Assembly: GCA_004794655.1 (NCBI GenBank)
Contig: SMMW01000622.1
Location: 1,550,001 to 1,614,000, forward strand
DNA: 64,000 nucleotides
Direction of reading: 5' to 3'
Source of the DNA: Marisa cornuarietis
Taxonomy: Eukaryota; Mollusca; Gastropoda; Architaenioglossa; Ampullariidae
The number at the start of each line of letters is the position of its first letter. Positions within the stretch are counted from its first letter, which is position 1. The translations under genes were made by a program, and so were the position numbers. The notes below the pieces were generated by a model that saw nothing but the letters and a program-made list of their open reading frames with translations, was not told where the DNA came from and ran no database searches. Positions 24,957 through 35,630 of the stretch are shown here, one piece after another.

Positions 24957-27347
24957 TTTTTTTTTTTTTTTTTTTTGTCGTTCGCCTGGTTACACCTGGA
25001 GGCCAGCTCTTGAGATGAAACTGGTGGTTTTTCGTAGAGTCTCCGCTGGCCCGTACAGTTTGTTAAGCAGAGCCTCCGACTGTGGCCAAATCTCTTCCCT
25101 TAGGGGACGGAGGTTCCCACAGTCCTGTAGGATATGTTCTGCAATCTGGTCTGCTTCTCCACATGGGCATCTCGGGGACGGTACGAGGTGTAGCTTCTTG
25201 TGTAGATGTTGAAGCAGTCTGTTGTGCCCGGTCCTGAGGCGGAAAATAACGACCTGGTCCGGTCTGGACAGCTGATGGTAACTGTCTCGTGGTTGTTGTG
25301 GCCTGTACATAGATTTGATGATGGTTTTCATCTCTGACATGTTGACTGAATTGTCTTCTTGCTCATCCTCTGTACCCAACTTAGCCATCCTGTCAGCCTC
25401 CTCATTCCCATCTATTCCGCAGTGTGATGGGATCCATTGTAGGGCTGTTCTGAGGCACTTGGTGTTTAGCAGTGCATCCTCCAGGTCTGGCAGTTTGTTG
25501 TTGTTGATTGCCTGCAGCACAGACAGAGCATCGGTCAGGAAGACAACCTGGCTGTCGTGGTCTGCTTTGCTGCTGATGGTATTTGCTGCATGGACCAGGG
25601 CTTCTATTTCTGCTCTATAGTTTGTACAGTGGAGGCCAGTTGGTATAGCTGCTGCCTGCCGCTGTCCATTTGGGAACTGGATGTAGACACCAGCCCCTCC
25701 TCTTTGGGTAGCATCTGTGGCTGACCCATCTGTGTAGGCCCTTATCCATGATTCCTGGGGGTACCTTTCTTCTACCATGGCTAGTGTCAGGGCTCTCTTG
25801 CTCACGTTGTTATGCTCATCCTTTGTTGCGAGGTGAGGAACTGTGGTGCAGATGGTGATGTTCCCTGTTCTGTCTTTCCAGAACGGAGGATCGAGGGAGG
25901 GAGTCGGTACCAGGACCTGCGCGGGAAGCTTTGTTTGGTGTTTTCTGTGTAATGCCTGTGTCACTCGTACAAAATTAGATCTTTTCAGTCTTCCCGAGGA
26001 CAGTAGTTTCTGTCTGGCACTCATCAGGTGGTCTTCACTGTGCCTGTACTTGGTGGCCTGCACGTGTGCTTTGCATTCTCTTCTCTTGTTTAGTGGGGAA
26101 ATGCCTGTTATCTGCTCCATCATATCTATTGGTGTAGATCTCATGGCGCCTGTTATGATTCTCAGTGCTTGGTTCTGTACCTTGTCCAAAGTCTGATGGT
26201 TTGACTTGGCTGCTGTCATCCACGTGCTTGATCCGTATTCTAGATGTGGTCTTACAGTACCTTGGTACACGGTCTTCAGGATCTGTTCGTTAGCGCCCCA
26301 GTGTGTTCCTGCCAGCTTTCTCATGATGTTCAGCTTTCTTCTAGCTTTTGTTTCTGCGTCCAGGATGTGTTGCTTCCATGTCAATCTTTTGTCAAAAGTG
26401 ACTCCCAGGTACGTCTGCTGGTCTTCAAGTGTCAGCGTAGCGTCTCCCAACTTTAGTCTGCCAGCTTGTGCTTTGGTGGAGAGAGAGAAAAGTGTGGCTG
26501 TTGTCTCGCTCGGTTGATGGTGACACACCAGTTGTCTGCCCAGGCTGCCACTTTGTCTAGTGCAAGCTGCATCCTATGGGTTGCTGTTGTTGCATACTCT
26601 TCTGAGCACCATATGACCAGGTCGTCTGCATACAGTGCTGCCTGGACTCCCTTTGGGAGCTCTGGTACCAGGTCGTTGATGAAGAGTATAAACAAGGTCG
26701 GCGAGAGTACTCCCCCCTGTGGTACTTCATGCCGTAGCAGCACCTTACGGCCACAGTGTCCATCTACAAGCACCCTGGCTTTTCGGTTGTGTAGGTAGGA
26801 CTTAATCCACCGGTACATGTTGCCGCTGATGCTGCTTCGCTGGAGCTTGACCAGGAGTCCATCCTTCCATACCTTGTCGAAAGCCTTCTGCATATCAATA
26901 AAGACCGCTAGGGTGACCTTCTGGGCTTGGAAGGCATCTTCAATGGCCTGCGCTAGGTGCGTTGTTTGATCTTCTGTACTTCTGTAACTTCTGAAGCCTG
27001 CTTGCTCTGGGATGATGATACTTTCAGATTCCAGGTACCACTGCAGGCGCTGATTGATGATGCGCTCTATGGTCTTGCAGACGCAGCTTGTCGGGCTGAT
27101 GGGGCGGTAGCTCAAGATTCGCGACTTGTTCTTCCCTTTTTTCAGAACAGGGATCATCCTGGCTTCCTTCCAGCATTGAGGTACCTGGCCTTCTCTCCAG
27201 CTAAGGTTGAAAATGTCCAGTAATTTGGTGAGGGCTGTGCTGCCAAGGTGTTGCAGCATCTCATTCGTTATGTTGTCTGGACCTGGAGATTTTTTCTTCT
27301 TCAACTGTTTGATGGCGTTCTTCAGTTCTTGAATGGTCTTTCTCTCT
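24957..27347 (-). mobile_element. 5'-truncated LINE of the I superfamily (RT + RNase H)
   Basis: On the - strand this runs from the finger region of a reverse transcriptase, through RNase H and a terminal CCHC motif, to a poly(A) tail (the T run at 24956-24976 on the + strand). The 3' UTR is only about 13 nt. RNase H downstream of the RT points to the I superfamily (I/Nimb-like) rather than plain jockey. The start lies within the RT, so the endonuclease and ORF1 are missing, the usual 5' truncation of target-primed insertion. A 12-bp word, AGAGAGAAAGAC on the - strand, occurs just past the poly(A) (24945-24956) and at the 5' edge (27336-27347). It may be the target-site duplication, but it is purine-rich and could match by chance. 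Confidence 0.88.
24990..26528 (-). pseudogene. LINE RT thumb, RNase H and CCHC tail
   Basis: This 512-codon frame continues the RT after the frameshift: QTYLGVTFDKRLTWKQH and RPHLEYGSSTW are the thumb and post-RT block. RNase H follows with RAYTDGSATD (D267), NYRAEIEAL (E307), FLTDALSVLQ (D333) and WIPSHCGIDGNEEAD (H369, D379), so all catalytic residues are present. The C-terminus has CPCGEADQIAEHILQDC, with C454, C456, H465 and C470, the CCHC-type motif typical of these elements. The stop codon lies only about 13 nt before the poly(A) tract. Apart from the frameshift at its N-terminal edge, no domain is damaged. Confidence 0.93.
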
Positions 27348-27350
27348 CTC
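26500..27350 (-). pseudogene. LINE reverse transcriptase domain (5'-truncated, then frameshifted)
   Basis: Translated on the - strand this gives KKKKSPGPDNITNEML (finger), LSYRPISPTSCVCKTIE, then AVFIDMQKAFDKVW with the first catalytic Asp, VPQGGVLSPTLF, and the catalytic ALYADDLVIW box, whose YADD codons lie at 26621-26632. It ends with WADNWCVTIN. The frame is open for nearly 300 codons, so the copy is fairly young. A single-base loss near 26505 breaks the frame, and the protein continues in another frame in the downstream segment. About 15 codons before LGRERKTIQ come from the neighbouring element and are not part of this RT. Confidence 0.92.
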
Positions 27351-27351
27351 C

Positions 27352-27660
27352 CTAGACTGTGATGGTGTTGGGCCAGAGGATCTTTTGTATGCGCCGCAAA
27401 CACTTGGTTTGGAACACTTCTAGCTTTCTCTCGATGGAGGCTGTGGTCTTCCAGCGCTCTGAGCCATATAGAAGGACACTGAGGACGTTGCTCTTGAAGA
27501 TCCTGATCTTTGTATGGCTGCTGAGGCCAGTGGATCTCCAGATAGGCTTAAGCATTGCAAAAGCTTTGTTGGCTTTGCTGATTCTGGTGTTGACCTCTTG
27601 TTCACAGTCACCATCTGCTTTCACCTTGCTACCCAGGTACACAAATTCTTTTACGTCCAC
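27352..27660 (-). pseudogene. RTE post-RT region
   Basis: The frame gives DVKEFVYLGSKVKADGDCEQ, NVLSVLLYGSERWKTT and KLEVFQTKCLRRIQKILWPN, the conserved block after the RT palm in RTE elements. It ends abruptly where sequence of the I-type LINE takes over. Confidence 0.9.
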
Positions 27661-27747
27661 TAATGGACACCTGCTTTTTTGTGATAGGGTTATTGTTTGT
27701 CACACTGTTCCTTAGGACTTGTGTTTTTTTTAGTGTTGACTCTGAGT

Positions 27748-28770
27748 CCTATCATGCTGGCAGTCTTACTTAGGTTTTTAGTCTTTTCTTGGAGGTCTTG
27801 TTGCCTATGGGATAGCAGTCCCAGGTCGTCGGCGTAGTCTAGATCCTCCTTTACTGTGGTTAGAGTCCACTGTAGACCCTGTCAACTTCCCCGTGCAACA
27901 CGACGCATGAGCCAATTAATTGCCAGTGAGAACAGTATTTGTGACAGGATGCACCTCTGTTTTTACGCCTGTATCCACTCTAAAGGGTTCTGTCAGCTGG
28001 TTGTTGTGGATGACTTGGCACTCAAGGTTTCGAATAAGGACTTGATTATGTTGACCAGTTTCTTTGGGATGCCTTAGTGACGTAGAGTCTTCCACAGAGG
28101 CACGATGTAGGCTGTCAAATGCCTTCTCTAAATCAATAACGGCCATATACAGGGGACTGCTCCACTTCTGTAATTGTTCCAGGATCTGTCGCAGCACAAA
28201 GATATTGTTGATGCATGATCGTCCCTTCCGGAAGCTGGCTTGTTCTTGTCGGAGTATGGAGTTTACTGTTGTAGTGCGTTGGAGGGTTATTTGGCTATAA
28301 GTTTTGCTGGTGATGGATAATAATGTGATGCCTTTCCAGTTATTTCAGTCACGAAGGTCTCCTTTCATTGGTATCTTGAATATAACACCTTTTCTCCACT
28401 CGGGTGGGATTTCTTCATTGTCCCAGATCTCCTAGAGGATACTTTTCAGGATACGTGGTGTCTCTTCTTCTTCTGCTTTCAGCATTTCAGCAAATACATC
28501 ATCCCCTCCTGGCACCTTACCGTTCTTCGTTTTGTGAACGTCTTCCTTTATTTTTTGCAGTGCATTTGGACCAGTGTTTATTTACAGGTCTTCTTCTGCT
28601 TCGGTGATTTCAGGTAACACTGATGGGTCAGACTGGTTAAGAATCTGTTGAAAATCCCCCCCCCCCACGCAAATCTCTTCAGTTTGGCCATCTGCTATTT
28701 TACCCGGGATGTCCTGGTTGTGCCTTCGGTCACCTCGTAGCTTTCTTATGATCTGGTAGGTCGTCTTCAT
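27748..28770 (-). pseudogene. RTE reverse transcriptase domain, multiply frameshifted
   Basis: Pieces in different - frames give NGKVPGGDDVFAEMLKAE near 28500, EEIPPEWRKGVIFKIPMKGD near 28380, a block ending QEQASFRKGRSC near 28220, AVIDLEKAFDSL (first catalytic Asp) near 28120, and DYADDLGLLS with its YADD codons at 27825-27836. The order is that of an RTE reverse transcriptase. At least four frame changes and several stop codons separate the pieces. Confidence 0.88.
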
Positions 28771-28814
28771 GTCTTTCCATTCGGCTGCTGCCTCGGCTTC
28801 AGCTGCAAGCTGTT

Positions 28815-29147
28815 CTATATACGGTCACCTGTCTCTCCTTGAGGACTCTGTTTGTCTAGCTCCCTGTATTGGGCTGCAGTCCTCTCTTTCAGCCTGGGGG
28901 ACTTTGTGTTCATGAGCTTCTTCTTTATCTCTTTCCTTTCTTCGATAATGTTACATGTGTGCGCAGATATCCATATATTTTGGGGGCTTGTCCTGTAGCC
29001 AATGGTTTCTTTAGCTTCTTCTACTATGTCTTTGTAAAAGGTATCGATCTTTATTGCTGCTTCACCTCGGAGGATGCTGAAGTTGTTTTTCAATGCAATG
29101 CTGAAGGTCTTTTTGATTGCTGGGTCTCTAAGCTTGGCCATTTCCAA
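28815..29147 (-). pseudogene. RTE endonuclease-RT linker region
   Basis: This 110-codon frame includes KLRDPAIKKTFSIALKNNFS and IEERKEIKKKLMNTKSPRLK, the basic coiled linker that sits between endonuclease and reverse transcriptase in RTE elements. It lies in the expected order between those two remnants. Confidence 0.8.
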
Positions 29148-29333
29148 ATGCTGGCTTCTTTTCTGTCCAGTCTTTGCTTTTCACAACTTAAGTTTCAGCT
29201 TTGCAACTAATAGGTGATGGTCACTGCCAACGTCTGCTCCTCGCTTGACTTGCACGTCTTGCAGGGAGTGCTTCCATTTGCTGTTGATGAAGATGTGATC
29301 TTTCTGGCTTTGTGTCCTTCCATCAGGTGATGT

Positions 29334-29945
29334 TCAGGTTAGTTTGTGGGTTTTTTGTGCGCAAACAGAGTACCGAAAATAATAAGATAATAATAAGATC
29401 GTTCTTTTCGCACAGACTAATGAGTCTCTCATCATTATCAGTAGGTTATCCAGTTCCATGCCACCCCATGACTCTTTCTCTGTTCTCGTTTTTGTTGCGT
29501 TAAAATCGCCCATGAGGAGTATCACATCATGCTCGGGGATGTCGTCTAAAACCCCTTGAAGTGCACCATAGAATTTGTCTTTTTCCTCTTCGTCAGCGTT
29601 GTTAATAGGGGCATAGGCTGCTACAATAGATATTTTTGTGAACTTGGAGTTTAACCTCACCGTCCTCACGTAGAGTAGGTGTTCGTTTATGCCCGTACCT
29701 GTCCATCTGGCCTCTGTTATTGCTAGCATTGTGAGGTTGTAGCTGTTCATTTCTTTAACTGTTTGTGATAGCCTTCCTGTCTGGAATAAAGTCTGTACAT
29801 TCCAGCAACCAACTCGCATGTGTTGTTTTGTTGTCGGGGCAGAGACTTCCTTTTGGCTTTGAACCCTCACCGTCATAGGGCCAGTTGCCTGGTTCGCTTC
29901 ACTCCTTCTACCAGATGAAGTTATTTCTCTAGCTGTCGTTTCCAT
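29334..29945 (-). pseudogene. RTE apurinic-type endonuclease domain
   Basis: This 203-codon frame has MRVGCWNVQTL (catalytic N49), AITEARWTG (E78), VAAYAPIN (Y111) and ILLMGDFNATK (D147, N149), the ordered motifs of APE-type LINE endonucleases, which nick target DNA. The stretch between EARWTGTGINEH and FTKISIVAAYAP is shorter than usual, implying an internal deletion of a few dozen codons. The frame then runs into unrelated residues near 29450, so the C-terminal endonuclease motifs are disrupted. Confidence 0.9.
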
Positions 29946-30107
29946 AGCATAAAACGGTTTTACGGGATAGGGTTGCTAGCCCTACGCTCAACCCTCCTCC
30001 TTTCTCATCCGGGCTAGGGACCGACAATGGCGCTGATTTCAAATGCTTTAAAAGACCATAAGCCCGCTTTTTCAACAACAGGACTTCGTAAGTTTTCGCC
30101 TGTTTAC

Positions 30108-30312
30108 ATCGTGCATATATAAAACATTATGTGTACAAGAGTGTTTATATTGTATATATAACAGTTATGTGTACAAGCGTGTGAACATATTGTGTATATA
30201 ATAATGTGCACAAGCGTTTGAATATTGTGTGTACACAATAGTTATGCGTACAATCGTGTGAGTATGATGTGTACATAATAGTCATTGTACAAGTGTGTAA
30301 ATGTGTGTATGC
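30108..30312. repeat. Degenerate tandem repeat, unit about 45-50 bp
   Basis: Four or five diverged units share TTATGTGTACAAGNGTGTGA and ATTGTGTATATAATA words. Copy boundaries are blurred by indels. It lies just outside the 5' end of the RTE element. Confidence 0.7.
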
Positions 30313-32062
30313 CTGTACCAGTGCAGATGTGTAGGGAAGATGGAGTCACCACTTTTCATACCTAACTGTGGGAATCTTCCTTTCTTATGCTTGAGAATCT
30401 CAAGCGTGCTTTGGTCTTATCAACTTCACATGCCAAGAAAAGTCTTTACAGAGTGCACTCTAGTGTAACCAAACAATGGACAAGCCTTTCATTGGAGGCT
30501 TAGGCCAGGACATCGAAAAATAATTCTTGCTATCAATACATAATCTTCCACCACTCAGACACTTTGACACTTAAAGTTTCCCCGCAATTTCACGTTTTTA
30601 GCGCTAAGCCCAACGATAAAAATTAACTTGAATTTTTTTCTTTTTACTTAATGAGGATTCTGTTGAATTTAAGCATTTCAATTAAAACAGCCTGAGCTTT
30701 CACTCAGATTTTGGTAATATTTTACACTTCAAACTAGTCTCTCAAAGTGTCGATATTGCACTGGACATCCATGAAAGTAGACCTCACATATGTAGAATCG
30801 ACTCCAGTGTGTGTGTGTGTGTGTGTCCGTGCGTGCGCGGTAAGCGTCTTGTGAGAAAATGAGTGTGAATGTGGGTTTTCGTTTGTTTGTGTGTGTGTCT
30901 GTATGTTTTTGTGAGAGAGAAAGAGAGAGAGAGTGTGTGTGTGTGGACACCATCTCCTATTATACATTTAGTCGGATTTGCACATAGATTGGGTTGCACT
31001 TCGAGCAAGGACTGACCCCTTAAAAGGTCAAACGTAATACTGCTTGGTCCCCCTGGGTCAGTGAGCTGAAAGTGGTACGGTGTGCCTAGGGCATGACATG
31101 TGGACGGCGGAGCGCTACTTTTTGCTGCCATTATTGTCCTTGAAAAATCAGTACCCCTCCCATGGCGGGTGGACTGGGGGGCTTACAAGTCACGAGCTTG
31201 TAACCTACAACTTTCTGCTCTGAAATCGAGCGCAATCACAAAGTTACAGACCATCTCTTGCAACTTGCTGTAAATCAGAATCAGCTGGTCAATTCTGAAA
31301 CTAGGGTACAGACTATGAAAAGTGCTTAGTTTAGGCTGAGATGACCTGGTGTTTAAGTGCATTTTGACATTCACTTTCTAGTCTCTTTGTAATGTATATT
31401 TGGCTTTGCGCTTTTTTTAATCTTGCCATAGGCAGATCAGTCATTTCCAAAACATACAAAACATGCAATATGTCAAAACACTTGTAATTTGTCATAACAT
31501 TAACAACGAACAAACACGTTTTTAATTTTTGTTTAAACTTTCTAAGCCGCCATGACAAAGCTCAGTACAATTCTTTCTATGGTACTGGGTACATCATCTG
31601 GGTTTCTTCTCTATGGAGCAACCTCTATGATTCTGTGTAATTAGCACATGTCTAGATCGCCCGAGTCAACCAGGCTGCGTGATTTGGGTGGGCTGGGGGT
31701 TGGAGGGAGGGGAGTGGAATGATGGTGACACGGGGAGAGTGCGCGTGCTTTGTCGGGGTTTTGCACTGTCCACGTGATCGACTGGCTGCACGAGCTAAGG
31801 ACTTGCACGCGGGAATGGGGATGGGAAGGATGGGGTGGGTAGGCGTGAAGGGAGCGTCGCTCTCATAAGCCGTTAGGCGCCATCAACGGTCAAATGGTTT
31901 CCACAAAACATGGTGTTGCACCTTCTTACATCAGCAACCCCGCAAGTGGCATGTCCTGGGGATTATGCTTCTCTTAAGGGATTGAAAATATCAGTAGGCA
32001 AAAATGTCGCTTTGCTTGTGAGTACGTATCGTCATGTAGTTTCTCAGGATTCATGAAAATTG
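30313..32062. other. Intronic non-coding sequence with short GT and GA tracts
   Basis: It contains a GT run at about 30808-30826 and a TG/GA/GT cluster at about 30884-30944. A GGGTGGG-type purine-rich stretch lies around 31686-31725 and 31812-31850. I see no gene. Confidence 0.5.
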
Positions 32063-32931
32063 TACGAGAGATGTTCCACTTACTCCCGGACTTCAGTATT
32101 TTGAGGACATTCAGCGAGTGTGGACCATGTGGACTTGATAGAGTGATTCTTCAGGGTGTTTCCTCATTTTTTAAATAATTTTTTCTCTCCTAGTCTTTCC
32201 AGGATGGAGAGGAGAAGCAAGTCAAAGCACATTCCACCAAGTGGTCCAGCAGCGCCGTCAGAGGGTGACTTTCGAGTGATTAACTTGCATCATGTTCGGT
32301 GTGACTTTCAGGCTGTTTACAGTTTGCAAGAGTTGAAAGAAACGTACGGCGATGATGCTCCATCTAAAAATACTGTCACAGACTGGTTTCGGCGATTTTG
32401 CAGTGGTCATTTCAGCTGTGATGACGAACATTATAAACCAAGGCCTAGGGTGTCAAGAGACCCAGACAATGTCGACAAAGTTCATGAATCCCTGGAAAGT
32501 GATGGGAGATGGAGCTGGAGCTGGGAATTCCTTCTTCAACTCTTCACGCGATTTGGGCTTCAACCAGAAGTCAGCTCGCTGGGTGCCAAAGCTGCTGACG
32601 GACCAGCAAAAGAAAAGCCATGTTGACTGGTGCAAGGAATTCTTGGAAACATTCAATCACTGGCGTTCTCCTGGCTTCAAACGCATCGCCACAGGTGATG
32701 AATGTTGGTTTTACAATCTGGACACTAAAAGCAAGGCGAGGTCTGTCTGTAGTGAGGAAACAGCCGAAACTTATGAGTGTTTTTAAAAATGGATCCATAT
32801 GCACGAAAAATGTGTTGTAACTGGCGGTGACTATGTTGAAACAGTTTTAAAAGAGTTGAAAAATACTTTTTTTAAAACTCTCTGGGTTTGTTTTATTGCC
32901 AAGTCAGGGTGGAAGTGAAACATCCCTCGTA
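32063..32931 (+). mobile_element. Internally deleted mariner-family transposon with intact TIRs
   Basis: Both ends sit on TA. The left end reads CGAGAGATGTTCCACTTACT, and the right end on the - strand reads CGAGGGATGTTTCACTTCCA, so the TIRs extend about 28-30 bp with few mismatches. At about 870 bp it is shorter than a full mariner (about 1.3 kb). Part of the transposase after the first catalytic Asp is deleted. The TIR family differs from that of the mariner at 19945-20504. A TA/GT microsatellite starts directly at the right end. Confidence 0.92.
32204..32860 (+). pseudogene. Mariner transposase remnant (N-terminal HTH and first catalytic region)
   Basis: From ATG 32204 the frame encodes a helix-turn-helix region with LKETYGDDAPSKNTVTDWFR and RPRVSRDPDNVDKVHE, the linker before the catalytic core. 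After a frame change near 32500 another frame gives RWVPKLLTDQQKKSHVDWCK and then IATGDECWFYNLD, with the first catalytic Asp at 32696. The HDNA and third-Asp region is missing. A short C-terminal piece, VVTGGDYVETVLKEL, remains near 32815-32860. The protein could not catalyse transposition, though a DNA-binding fragment is conceivable. Confidence 0.88.
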
Positions 32932-32947
32932 TATATATATATAACTC

Positions 32948-33014
<67 letters not shown>
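32931..33014. repeat. (TA)n then (GT)n microsatellite
   Basis: A short TA run beginning at the mariner's terminal TA, then CTCTGC, then about 32 GT units up to 33014. Confidence 0.96.
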
Positions 33015-33015
<1 letters not shown>

Positions 33016-33408
33016 ACAGCTTGTCTATACAAATAAAGATACATGAAGTTCTAGTCCTGATATGTCATTTCAAAATCTTTGCTTCGGACCTGTTCATAGA
33101 TTTCTCAAGTCTTAAAGGCTTGAGACTGGAACAGTTTCAGAATATGCCAGTTATTCGAAAATGAGGCTTTGAGAATGTTTTGATAGCCACTGATGACACC
33201 AAAACGTACGTGAGGGATGGTAATGTTTATTTAAAAGCAGTAGACGTCTGTGTCCACTGAGCAGTTGATATTCAGGGAAAACACTGAAACTCCTCAGCTC
33301 GCAAATAAAAATAGATGTGGCTTGAAAATGAAGATGGTATGATGAACATTTACCTTCAGTGGTATCCTTTATTTATTCGATCAAAAGACGTGTATCCCTC
33401 CTGGGACA

Positions 33409-34123
33409 TATTATGCCATGTAGTCTTCATATGCCATGAAAGCTTCATTTGTGACGGAGCCCACATACTACGTGTATTTCTCACACGTCATGTGGCCCTC
33501 ATTTGTCATGTAGCCCTCAATTGTCACGCAGCCCAGATACGACATGCATCTCTCATACGTCATGTAGCCCGCGTTTGTAACATAGCCCTCATTTTTACGT
33601 AGCCTTTATACTCAATATAGCTTTCATACGAATATACATACGTCATATTCACTTTATATGCCATGTAGCCCTCATTTGTCATGTTACCTTTTTATTTGAC
33701 ATATAGCCTTCATACGACGTGTTGCCCTCATACGCCATGAAGCTCCCATTTGACATTGAGGCTTCATTTGTCATGCTGCCTTCATACAACGTACAATCCT
33801 CATTTGTCATGTAGCCTTCATACAAAGTACAATCCTCATTTGTCATGTAGCCTTCATACAACGTAAATCCTCATTTGTCATGTAGCCTTCATTCGCCATG
33901 TAGCCTTCGTTTGTCATGTAGCCCTCATGTGTCGTATCCTTCATATGGTGTATCCTTCATTTCTCATGTAGCCCTTATTAGTTGTGTATCCTTCAGACAC
34001 CATGTAGTCCTCATTTGACACGTAGACCTCATTTGTCATGTAGCCTTCATACGCCATGCAGCCTTCGTTTGTCAGGTAGCCATCATAAGCCATGTAGCCT
34101 TTATACGAAGTGTAGCTCTCAGT
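33409..34123. repeat. Minisatellite with 18-bp unit, about 40 degenerate copies
   Basis: The unit approximates YTCATNYGYCATGTAGCC, for example CTCATTTGTCATGTAGCC and TTCATACGCCATGTAGCC. Because 18 is a multiple of 3, parts of the array stay open and translate as hexapeptide repeats on the - strand (YEGYMT, NEDCTL) and on the + strand (HVALIC). Frame-breaking indels and the lack of a start, signal or flanking exons argue against a real protein. Confidence 0.93.
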
Positions 34124-34376
34124 TGTCTGAGAGACCTTCCGGGGAGGTGAGTCCTATGAATATGGACCATTTATCTTTGTGATGTTATCCTCCACGTAGC
34201 TTCCTTTTAAAAAGGTCACTGGTGTAATGGCAAAATCCTATGTGAATGAGTTTGGAAAATACACAGGTCTAATGTAGAGGCTGGACGTTCCACAGTATAT
34301 TCTTTTGATGTCAGCAAGCCCATGTTTAAATGTAATTGACCTCACATTCTATTTTGTCTGCATGTATGTCTTTGTG

Positions 34377-34377
34377 C

Positions 34378-34464
<87 letters not shown>
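34377..34464. repeat. (GTCT)n microsatellite
   Basis: About 21 uninterrupted GTCT units. The TDRQ peptide repeat on the - strand is an artefact of this tract. Confidence 0.97.
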
Positions 34465-34954
34465 ATCCTTCTCCCCATTAACTGTGCGTTAGTTTGAGAA
34501 AGGGGGATGTGAATCGATCTTTCTTTTTTTCTTCTTTGGGTTTTTTTCCCCTTCACGGCTCCTTGTTGTTATCAAAACCACTTAGGGCTTTCTGGTTAAA
34601 CCGCCATCCAGTACTAGAGCATTTTCAAGAATTCCTTTCTCTAGGATTGTGTTTCGATAGTTGTCGTGCCAATGAAGAAAAATATTTTTGCTGCATTGAC
34701 GTCCACTTCAGTCTATGATTAGGAAACTCGCTCTGCCTACTTAACAGTAAAGTAATAATAATAAAAATAAGAAAAAGAAGAAGGAATCAGCACTTGCAAG
34801 ACAACAGTTTAATAGGAAAGAAAAAGAAGAGGGTGGGATCCACCTTACGTGTGACGTGTATGTATTTATTTATTTAACATTCCTCTTTTGATTAACTTAG
34901 CACCTGGTATGCTGGTATTACTGGTCGTCGATGGGAGTAAGGAAATGGACATGG

Positions 34955-35630
34955 AAGGTGGGGCTGGGAAAGTTCAGCACTGGGCCTTTTTTGTTTTGAT
35001 CGATGTTAAGCAGGTCATTCATGGTATGGCTAGTCCATTCTAGTCACTGAACCTTTTTTCTTTATCTGCGACGGATTCGACCAGTTTCCAAGGTAGCCTG
35101 AAGGACGGTCTTTCAAGAGTATCGTGCGAAAAGGGGCTCTTGGTGGCCTACAAGGGAGGCTACTGTGCTCCGTACCAATTCATTGGTTCCGTAGTCTTGT
35201 AGGAGACTTGGAGCAATTGCCTCGGGAAGCTTATCTTATCTTCTGTGTCAACAAGCAAAAGTACTCATCTTGCATCTATAGAGCAGGCTGAGAAATATGA
35301 GGGACTTGTACACTCAGTGTTTAGTTGCAAAACTGATGGAATTTTTGCGCCAAATCCTCTCCAGCCTGACCATTGCTGATCTCGCTGTTGCAATCCTGAT
35401 ACGAATTTCTACCATGGAGCTGCCACCATAAGAAAGGTGACTCCCAGGGGAGCACCCAGACACTTGAATGTACTGGCCTTATCGTGCTGTTCTTTGTTCA
35501 TGAAGATCTGTGCTTTGCTTTTGCCTTTGGTATAAACCCGGCTTTTCTCTTGTCAATGCTGGTGATGGTCAGAAGCTGGATCACAAACTTGATCCGTGCG
35601 CGCGTGTTGCCAGATAACAATTTTTTTGAA
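34955..35630 (-). mobile_element. RTE-type LINE fragment (post-RT to C-terminus), decayed
   Basis: On the - strand broken frames give KASTFKCLGAPLG near 35480, EIRIRIATARSAMVRLERIW and SISFATKH near 35360, and SLIFLSLLYRC near 35290. VASLVGHQEPLFARYS follows near 35140 and a DWNGLAIP-like tail near 35030. This is the order of the post-RT region of RTE LINEs. At least two frameshifts and several stops are present. No 3' tail or target-site duplication was recognised. Confidence 0.75.

Larger units (their letters stand above)
27348..30037 (-). mobile_element. Decayed RTE-clade LINE
   Basis: On the - strand this starts near 30037 with a 5' segment containing GGTTGCTAGCCCTACGCTCA and CATCCGGGCTAGGGACCGAC, a leader I associate with invertebrate RTE elements. 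The APE endonuclease, linker, reverse transcriptase and most of the C-terminal region follow in order. Many frameshifts and stops break the reading frame, and at least one in-frame deletion has removed part of the endonuclease. The element stops at about 27350, short of the expected C-terminus and 3' tail, where the I-type LINE begins. It is much older than its neighbour. Confidence 0.88.
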
